Positions 56,091-64,000 of a stretch of 64,000 nucleotides of DNA are shown piece by piece. The stretch is from Arctopsyche grandis (lineage: Eukaryota > Arthropoda > Insecta > Trichoptera > Hydropsychidae). The notes beneath the pieces were generated by a model. It had not been told where the DNA came from, searched no databases, and saw nothing but the letters and a program-made list of their open reading frames with translations. Location of the stretch: positions 5,089,001-5,153,000 of the forward strand of contig NC_135361.1 in the NCBI RefSeq assembly GCF_051622035.1, in the 5' to 3' direction. Positions within the stretch are counted from its first letter, which is position 1, and each line of letters starts with the position of its first letter. Made by a program: the position numbers and the translations under genes.

Positions 56091-57254
56091 ATGTCTTGCA
56101 AACGAACAAGGTGAAACTAATATTATAAAAACTTATAAAAATTTATACAATAAAAAATTTACATCTAAATTATAATTATTTGTCGTCCATGTACCCATTT
56201 CCAAATATAATTTTTACATGATTAAAATATCCCAAACCGCTGGCAAACAGTTGAAATTCAAATATACTTATATGTATTTTATGTTGATATTAAGTCACTT
56301 TTATCAAGGTGGTAAAACCATATATGTATAATATTTACAATGATCATATTCTTATCGTATTCTATTTTTCAATTTGTATCTTAACTTTAATTACATATGT
56401 ATGTGTACAATATATATAATATACAATACATCAAGTGTACATTATACATATCTTTCATACGTAACAGACAGTAAATAAGCATTGATATAATATGTACAAA
56501 TTTTATTTCAATGCCTTGTTTTTGTGTGTGTTTTATTATGGATGAATTAAATTCTTGGAAAAAAATTAGTTTTACAAGAAGGTACACGTCGTCGCAGTCT
56601 CGTAGTACAACCGACAACCCTTCAGAGCCGGTTAGGGTAAATAGAGGGTGTCCTCTTCCTCTGTGTGTGAACAAACACACGAACTGTCAAATGCAAATAG
56701 AGCGGATATTTTTCACAGTTTCAACCCCCTCGTCAATGTTTCAAAAGGACCACCAATTCTACCAAGCACACACACAAACACACACACACACATTCCCCCA
56801 TTACTGACGAAAAAGCACGTATATGGCATTTGTTTCCCTTTCGTATCGTGTGTTTCTCTGTTTATTTTCGTTTAATATACAAATGTAGCCGCACGAAGTC
56901 AGACATGCACTTTCTTTAAAAAAAATTATAAAATTTGACGGTTCGCTTGTCGCGTGTCACATACAGACGTTGGTCTAATTGAATACGGCACGGGTTTTGT
57001 ATTGTGTTATATTAGGTATATAAATATGTATGATGCAGACTGTGGTCTCGATCGATATTTGCCATGAAGATATTTATGAGTGGACCGGGAATTGTGTACT
57101 TCAAGTCTGCAGTTAACGTATTATGCACAGTGGGCGAATAAAAGTGGTACCTCTAGTTCGAAAGCTCGTAGCTGTTATATTACAAGTATGAAGAGAAGTG
57201 TTGAAATAAAATACGAAATTCAGATGTGACCAACCCATGACTTTACCGGATGTA
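56091..57254. other. no gene recognised
   Basis: Unique. A CA dinucleotide-rich stretch lies at 56764-56793. Overlapping frames on both strands at 56387-56875 have no domain. Confidence 0.35.
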
Positions 57255-58160
57255 TTTGAGGAATATTAGAAGGTCACAGAACAAAATTCGATATTGAACC
57301 GTACAGACTATGAGCGCAAATACCAACTATGAGCGCAAATGTAGGGATACTTCTATAAGACAAAAGTTCTACTTCCGGTTGTTAGATTTTGTTTGAAATT
57401 TTTTTGTTACTTAAAATCACTATAAATATTATACACATTAAATATCAAGAAGATTAAAATAATTTCAAAGGCCGAAATAAAATATTGAAATATTGTTTTA
57501 AAAAAATTAGTACTTCCGGTTTACAAATTCTGACCAAAACCGTATCAAAGCTAAGTTGGCACATAAAGAATAGAAAAATAAATTTACAGCTTAATACGTT
57601 TGAGGTGTGGAAAGAATGGTGGTCACAAAATTCTTGATATTTCTAAGAGGAAAAAATCCCACTTCCGGTTTATCAGGTTTTATTTTTTGATTTTCATCAA
57701 ATTGATACAAGAATTTTTTTGTGAAGAGCACACATGTTTAAGGGGTCGAAAAAAATAGTCGAAGAAAAATCGAACAAGAGTAAACTCCCACTTGTGGTTA
57801 ACGGATGTTTACCAAATTTTATAAATAGCTCAATATTAAGCTTAAACTTTTAGATATGAAATTTTAATTCAATAAATCAAAAGGTTTCTGAGAAAAACAT
57901 AAAAAAACCTCGATTCTCTAGAGTAAAAGTACTACTTCCGTTTCAGAAAAAAAATTATAATTTTTATGATATATAAAAATTTTCAGTCCGATTAAATTAG
58001 CGGTTTGGGAGATAATTGAATTCAAAAACTTAAAAAAAAAGAGGGAAATCAGTTTCAATTCGAATCAGGAAATCAATTCGAATCAGTCAAAATCTCGAGT
58101 TTTTTCATGATCATAAAACTTCATCTATTGTTACCACGTACATAGATAATGTAAAAATCA
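57255..58160 (-). repeat. dispersed repeat R2, copy e, minus strand
   Basis: Reverse complement of the R2 right part and core start. The end GTTACCACGTACATAGATAA mirrors the family start. ACTTCCGGT occurs at about 57371, 57509 and 57660. Confidence 0.7.
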
Positions 58161-58726
58161 GTGGTGAAATTGTTTGACTTATGTTTTATTTATATTTTAT
58201 ATTTCAATTAAACATTAATTGTATTTTTCGTACGAATATATTTGTATTCATGTGTTTTTAAATACTAAATAAAGACATTCTATTTTCGGATGAGTTGATA
58301 TTATTTATTAAAAAGAAATAATAGCTGACGTCTCAATAATGGATGCTAGCATCGATGTTTTTAAATTTTTTCCCTGAATTTATTTATAGAATATTTGAGC
58401 AGGCTGTAAATTTGATCGACCCTAGGGATTTGTCTCATCAGAATAACTGAAAAAATAAAAACGAAATTAAATAAATATACAAAAATGGTAAAAATACATT
58501 GAATTTGAACAGTATATTTAAAAACACTTTGTTTTATTTTTTAAAAATACTGTATTGGGTATATCGAAAGACTATTTACAACCCTTCAAAGCCGAGTTTA
58601 AACCGCTGACTTTTCAGTTGCTAGTATTATACGCTAACCACTAAGCCATGAGAGATATAAGTATTAAAACATCCTTTCGTTGAAAAAGTTAAAACTTCAA
58701 AAATTATTCCCGAACTATATATGAAT
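58161..58726. other. unique DNA with a SINE head fragment
   Basis: 58590-58660 on the minus strand is tRNA-like (TGGCTTAGTGGTTAGCG and GGTTTAAACTC), a subfamily C head. The rest is AT-rich. Confidence 0.4.
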
Positions 58727-59326
58727 GTACTGTTATGTACCTCGCTTATCATTGTAGTTCCCACAATAATCAAATTCACTTTCTAACATTCATATACGCG
58801 AGTAACAAGTCCATTAAAATTCCTGTAAAGGGATAGTCAGATAAGATAGGAGTGCCGGATTTTGCCAAACCCAAGAAATAAAGAAATCATTTATATAGAC
58901 CACGATTCGATTACATTAGTCAGTCAGTTACCATCCGAACCAACCTGTTAAAGGATAGTCACATAAGATAGGAATGCCGGACTTTGCCTAACCCAAGAGA
59001 TAAATAAATCATTTATATAGACCACGATTGGATCACATTAGTCAGTCATCACCATCGAGACTTCGATAGTGGTAGTCATTAATATCGCCCCCACAAATGA
59101 CGGTCAGCACAGCAGCAGTAAAAAGTGAACCAATGCTAATTAGTGAAACAAAGTTCTACATATCTCATTTTAAATTCATCATCTTTCCATAATTAAATCT
59201 GCAGTTTTCAAACATATCTACCAATAACATAAATGTAACGTTTTTATTATGATAATAAAGAAATCTTGGTTTGTTAACCAAGTAATTTAAAAATTATATA
59301 AACTGCGTTTTGGAACATGACAGTAC
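58727..59326 (+). mobile_element. solo LTR (family L1), intact
   Basis: LTR 58731-59322 (592 bp), TGTTATGTACC...CATGACA, flanked by GTAC. Uninterrupted counterpart of 13015-14061. AATAAAGAAATC words are candidate poly-A signals. Confidence 0.75.
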
Positions 59327-59386
59327 ATACATATGTACATGTATGTATGTATTTGAATTTTTCATATAAAAAGTGTGACCTCTTAC

Positions 59387-59838
59387 ATATTGTTACGTAC
59401 GCCGCGGATTAATCGAATAGAATCCCAGAGGCTATGTGACCGTTCAAGGGTTATCTGTTAACGGATTAATTAAGTGCTTGCACTTAGACCAACGGATATC
59501 TGTTATCGGATTAACTAAGTGCTTGCACTTACTTCCAGGATTATATCTGGACTCTAAGTGCATTTAGACTAAACAATGACCGTTATTAGGCCTTTCTCAA
59601 AATCGGTACGGGGAGACCCAATGTCGTGGAAATACATATCCGAATACGTGACTATACAACAGTTAAACAGATTAGAAGTCCTGAGAGATCTACCCTTTAT
59701 AAGGCGGTACGTAGGCGATATCATGTCATTCTGGACTGAGCACTGCCAGTGCGTGTATCTCCTTAATCATCAATAAATGCTGTGAGACGACTGTTGGCCT
59801 TTTACTTGGATTCTCCACCCACCCCTGCGCAACAATAT
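59387..59838 (+). mobile_element. solo LTR (family L2), copy 2
   Basis: LTR 59391-59834 (444 bp) begins TGTTACGTAC and ends TGCGCAACA, flanked by ATAT on both sides. An internal repeat with GGATATCTGTTATCGGATTA lies at 59450-59530. TTTATAAGGCGG and AATAAATGCTGTGA match the copy at 23010. The frame at 59576-59776 is within the LTR. Confidence 0.85.
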
Positions 59839-61059
59839 TATACATGAGTGTTTTCAAATTTATTGCATAAAAAATCATTAGTAACAAAATTTAAATAAAC
59901 TTTTTGTTTTATTCCATGACTGAATCATATATATTTCATTGCATATGAACTTTTGAATATATAAAAGGTATAATTTTTAACCCGCCCTATATTATTATGA
60001 ATATACATATACATGGAGCTTTGTGCTTTGATCGTTCATTGCGGTTACATACACACGATTGTTATGATAACGAATTTGTTCTATAAATTTATTACCATTC
60101 GGAGGGGTTAGCTTAATTAGTACGGACGCATTCGGTCACCAAAACAAAACGCCTTTTGCCGCTATCGCATCAGAACCCACCCCCACCCCCTATTAAAAAA
60201 ACAACGTAATCACTCATATTTCAATTACACCATTTTAATACACTTTTTATCGTCGTGCAGGGCATTTCGCTTTTTCGTCTGGAAAAAGTTTTGTCGTGGC
60301 ACAATTACGTGAACAAACGCAGATGTTATCTGGCGGGGAAGGGGTTGATATTTATGCATCGTTCCCCACTCTGTATATTCGAATTTTTGCCAGTAATGAA
60401 AACGAAGGGGCGCGCGAAATAAAACCGTTTGAATAATTAATTGCATTAATATTAACAATAATAATAATAATAGAATAAAATATATGGATGTGTAGGTGGG
60501 TGGAAGGGTTGGGGGGGGGGTTGGTTGCAAAGATTGTGTTTTGGGAAAATGCGACTGTATTTTTACGTATGAGAAATCGTAGGAAAGAAAGGGGTCTTTT
60601 AGTGCGCAAACACGTGCTCCATTTGTCTAGGGGGTGTTTTCTAGAGTGTATGGAGTGGACAGGGGGGTGAAACCGTTGGGCCGCGGTCCGAGGGCCGGGC
60701 ACACACGCCATTATAGATAATCGAGGCGATGCATCATCCAACAATAGGAAATCCCACTACAATACGACGTAAAAAATAACGGTGTTCACCTATCACGATA
60801 TCGGAACAACTACCCCACGAATAACGGGTGGCGATCTATTAATTTTTTATATTTATTTTCTTTTTTTTCGTACAATTTTAGGTCCAATATGCTCGACTAG
60901 ACAAAAGCGGGAGTGAAAAATAATGTAGAAAAATTATCAGGGTCGAAGTGGAATCAAGTAAGCTTCGAATTTCTTGCGGAAATTCAAATGGCGGAGTTTC
61001 TGTTTTACAAAGGTTTATTTATATCATTGTCTTGGATATTTTTGGTAGAACATTTATTA
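59839..61059. other. no gene recognised
   Basis: AT-rich with a GC-richer part (60140-60720). Overlapping frames on both strands, including 60352-60744 (minus, 130 residues), show no domain and low-complexity runs. Confidence 0.35.
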
Positions 61060-61400
61060 CATTTTTACATACCTCCTTTACGTTTCACATGGTTTTCGTG
61101 TTAGTGGTCAATTTTTATATCTCTTATCTCTTATCCGATCGTTTTCATATTGCTCATTTTGGTCATCAATATACGTTAATGTATCATCTGCCATTACGTT
61201 GGAGATAAAATATCGTATACAACACGTTTTAAAAACGGGGCCCGTAAACCTTCCTGACGTCTAACAAGCGTTTGTCACTTGTATTGTAACCTGTTCGCCA
61301 TGTTCGCCATATCAGATTTTAATTGCTTAAACGCCTATAATTCACTCTATATTTTATGAAATTTGCTCTATAGGTTCTCATTATCTCTCTTATATATTTA
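61060..61400 (+). repeat. dispersed repeat R1, copy
   Basis: TACATACCTCCTTTACGTTT, CGTTGGAGATAAAATATCG, CGGGGCCCGTAAACC and CGCCTATAATTCACTC blocks; ends before the right part. Confidence 0.75.
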
Positions 61401-61599
61401 GGTCACTTATATTGTTGTGAACGTTGATAGTGATATAAGCGATCGTCAGAAGATGCTGCTTGCTAACGGTACTTTCACAATAGTTTGACAGTTCTATGCG
61501 GTGTGTTGTGTTTCTGATTTTCGCCTTTAAATCTAAAACTGATCGTTCCGCAAGGATTTCTAACTATTTTTAAACCATCTTGTTACAAGGTTTATATTA

Positions 61600-61870
61600 G
61601 GTTTACTTCACCAATCGGTCTGACAATATTTCCTATATGCTTCCGATCGCTTTGAAACTTTCCCATCTGTAGATCGATAGAGATTTCAATTGCATTCGCT
61701 AGTTTCATGGTTTAATATAATTGTAATTAACACGTTTGAGAATTCAAAAATATTAGAGACGATGTCAACTAACCATTTGCCACTAGCTTGTAGCCTTATA
61801 TGTATGTCTGACTTTCCGCCTCCCACTCGTTTTGTCAGATTTTAATTGTTTACACGCCTATAACTATAAC
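61600..61870 (+). repeat. dispersed repeat R3
   Basis: Matches 17930-18200 in the same direction (GAGATTTCAATTGCATTCGC, CCCACTCGTTTTGTCAG). Confidence 0.6.
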
Positions 61871-61914
61871 TTTCACACTAAATATCTATATATAATATAT
61901 AAAATTGAAAGTCT

Positions 61915-62331
<417 letters not shown>

Positions 62332-62741
62332 TTTGTTTTGACAAAGTTTGACGTTACTCTTTCCTATGTGTGATTTGAATTGAATTCTATTCTGAACTGC
62401 AATATTTTACAATCTTTATTTTATAATATATATAATTATATAATTCAATATCGCCGTCGTTCGTTGTCGATCGATGACGCATTCGCACCGTTATTAGCTC
62501 TTCCATAAATAATATTTAATTAAAGTACCTAAACGGTCTTAAAAAAAAATAAAATAAAATCTGTCAGCAAAGTTTGTTCCTGTTGTGCTATTTTTAATTC
62601 GTACTTATAAAATATACTCAATATACTCATAATAATTACAAAAAATATAAATTTAAGTTTCAAGTGGGTAGTCCATACATTCTCGTTCGCAGAGTGAATT
62701 TCATAGATTGTCAACCTTTAGTTCAATTCAATTTGGCAATC
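62332..62741. other. sequence preceding the LINE frame
   Basis: No gene recognised. The LINE's 5' UTR could start here; its 5' boundary cannot be placed because no other copy reaches this far. GTTCGTTGTCGATCGATGAC at 62459 is the most GC-rich part. Confidence 0.35.
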
Positions 62742-64000
62742 ATGCAGTGTTGTGCATCTTGTGAAACGCAATTTTCTAATGGTGTTCAATGTGCTAATTG
62801 TAAGAGGCATTACGATTTTAACTGTGCCAAAATTACTGAAGGCGGCTACAATAGATTGGGAGCTACTAAAAGGGCTACATGGAAGTGTCCACGATGCCGT
62901 AATCCACAAAGTTTGATTCTTTTGCAGTTCAAAAGATTGTTGTGTGATGAGCAGCATGGTTTTTCACCATGTCGTTCCACTACCACTAATCTTGCCTGCT
63001 TTTCATATTATACCATGTCTAAAGTTGACCGTGGACAACAAGTTGATGTAGCCTACTTTGACTTTCGAAAAGCATTTGATCTTGTCAACAATGACGCTCT
63101 TATGATCAGATTAGCTGAAGTGGGCTTTTCTCCACGTCTTCTTAAACTCTTTGCTTCTTATCTTAGTGATAGGAAGCAATTTGTTAGATATGGTATTTAT
63201 GAATCTCCTTCATTTTTTACGCGATCTGGTGTAACTCAGGGGTCCACCTTAGGCCCTTTACTATTTACAATAGTCATTAATAACCTCCCAAAAGTACTAC
63301 GCAATGCTTCATGTCTCTTGTTTGCTGACGACGTTAAACTATTCTTTGCTGTTAAGGATGAGAGGCAAGCCTCTCTCCTTCAAGCTGATATTAACGCTGT
63401 TTTAGAGTTCAGTTCCAGTTTAGGGCTTGAACTGAATACTAGTAAATGTGCTATTATGAGTTATGGACGTGCGAATTCGCTCTATTGTCACGGATATTCC
63501 ATTGGATCCGTATTGTTGAAGCGCGTGGAATCAATGGTCGACTTGGGTATCACTTTTGATCCTCAATTCACCTTTCACAACCACATCAAGACAATCGCTG
63601 ACGTTTCCTTTCGTCGACTTGGATTTGTCTTGAGATATGCTAGATTATTCTCCAACCCCTTGTCTTCTCGCTTGCTTTTCAACTCGCTTGTTAGAAGTAA
63701 GCTAGAGTATAATGCAATTGTGTGGAATCCGCACGAAGCAAACTACTCTCTTATTATAGAAAAAGTGCAAAAAGCATTTCTTCGTTTTCTTTATAAGAAA
63801 GAGTATGGGTACTACCCATATCTCTATCCTACTCCTTTCCTTTTGGGCATGCTTGGGTATAATTCCCTTGAACTTCGGAGAAACTTCTCGTTAATTCGTT
63901 TCGTTCTCCAGCTATTGCGTGGTAATACGTCATGCCCGTTGTTGCTGGAACAGTTGGGACTTTATGTCCCTAATAATTATGTGCGTGGTAGACATCATTA
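62742..64000 (+). CDS. LINE polyprotein: PHD finger joined to reverse transcriptase (runs off the window)
   Basis: From the ATG at 62742 the frame is open for 419 codons with no stop and continues beyond the window. Residues 3-52 form a C4HC3 PHD-type finger: C4, C7, C17, C20, H23, C28, W47, C49, C52. Reverse transcriptase follows at once: DEQHGF (69-74), YFDFRKAFD with catalytic D107, GVTQGSTLGP (163-172), FADD (194-197, D196 and D197), then the connection domain with EYNAIVWNP. Normally an endonuclease and the first RT blocks would precede DEQHGF; here only about 15 residues separate finger and RT. All three catalytic Asp are present. The C-terminus is shown by the copy at 6765-7175. It is a CR1/Jockey-like non-LTR element; the clade is uncertain. 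Confidence 0.85.
   Translation, partial: MQCCASCETQFSNGVQCANCKRHYDFNCAKITEGGYNRLGATKRATWKCPRCRNPQSLILLQFKRLLCDEQHGFSPCRSTTTNLACFSYYTMSKVDRGQQVDVAYFDFRKAFDLVNNDALMIRLAEVGFSPRLLKLFASYLSDRKQFVRYGIYESPSFFTRSGVTQGSTLGPLLFTIVINNLPKVLRNASCLLFADDVKLFFAVKDERQASLLQADINAVLEFSSSLGLELNTSKCAIMSYGRANSLYCHGYSIGSVLLKRVESMVDLGITFDPQFTFHNHIKTIADVSFRRLGFVLRYARLFSNPLSSRLLFNSLVRSKLEYNAIVWNPHEANYSLIIEKVQKAFLRFLYKKEYGYYPYLYPTPFLLGMLGYNSLELRRNFSLIRFVLQLLRGNTSCPLLLEQLGLYVPNNYVRGRHH

Noticed and set aside
60352..60744. A 130-residue minus-strand frame as a gene
   Set aside because: It contains low-complexity Pro/Thr and Ile/Asn runs and is overlapped by other frames; no domain is visible.

Overview
This window reads as AT-rich nuclear DNA of an insect or other arthropod. 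Two complete genes have introns, and the rest is dominated by eukaryotic transposable elements: Jockey-, RTE- and CR1/Jockey-like LINEs, tRNA-derived SINEs, hAT, piggyBac-like and Helitron-like DNA elements, and solo LTRs. Short TTAGG-like motifs occur. The order of insect cannot be fixed from this sequence. No tRNA gene, rRNA gene or CRISPR array was seen; the only tRNA-like sequences are SINE heads.

The only host genes I can support are a pair of four-exon trypsin genes at 32450-33502 (+) and 36736-37788 (-). They are converging mirror copies inside an inverted repeat with arms 32268-33682 and 36556-37970 and a 2.9 kb spacer. The arms keep exact register: every matched coordinate pair checked sums to 70238, so promoter, exons and introns were copied together. 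The predicted 267-residue proteins differ at one residue (I56/T56). Both have a signal peptide, an activation site (R34/I35), a complete His-Asp-Ser triad and trypsin-type pocket residues. They are therefore secreted trypsin precursors, probably digestive, and both promoters carry a TATA box and GATA-type motifs.

The window ends in the best-preserved mobile-element gene, 62742 to beyond 64000. It is an uninterrupted reading frame that joins a PHD-type zinc finger directly to reverse transcriptase, with no endonuclease between them. A 5'-truncated copy of the same LINE, with its C-terminus and 3' tail, lies at 6347-7202 (-), and tail-only copies at about 23570 and 26270. The LINE tail and the tails of several SINE subfamilies share a hairpin with a common core but different outer stems.

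Layout. 0-5 kb: RTE remnant, SINE, foldback element, two copies of repeat R1, a Jockey 3' end. 5-12 kb: LINE, SINE and hAT copies, another RTE remnant, a piggyBac-like element. 12-25 kb: Helitron-like element, solo LTRs, SINEs, repeats R1, R2 and R3, unique blocks. 25-32 kb: Jockey remnants, R1, a 395 bp palindrome nested in a SINE, a Helitron. 32-38 kb: trypsin pair. 38-50 kb: R2, hAT elements, long-TIR elements, a foldback element. 50-62 kb: unique blocks, R2, two solo LTRs, R1/R3, a TA microsatellite. 62.7-64 kb: LINE coding region. The unique, more GC-rich blocks have no convincing gene; they could be intergenic or lie in long introns.
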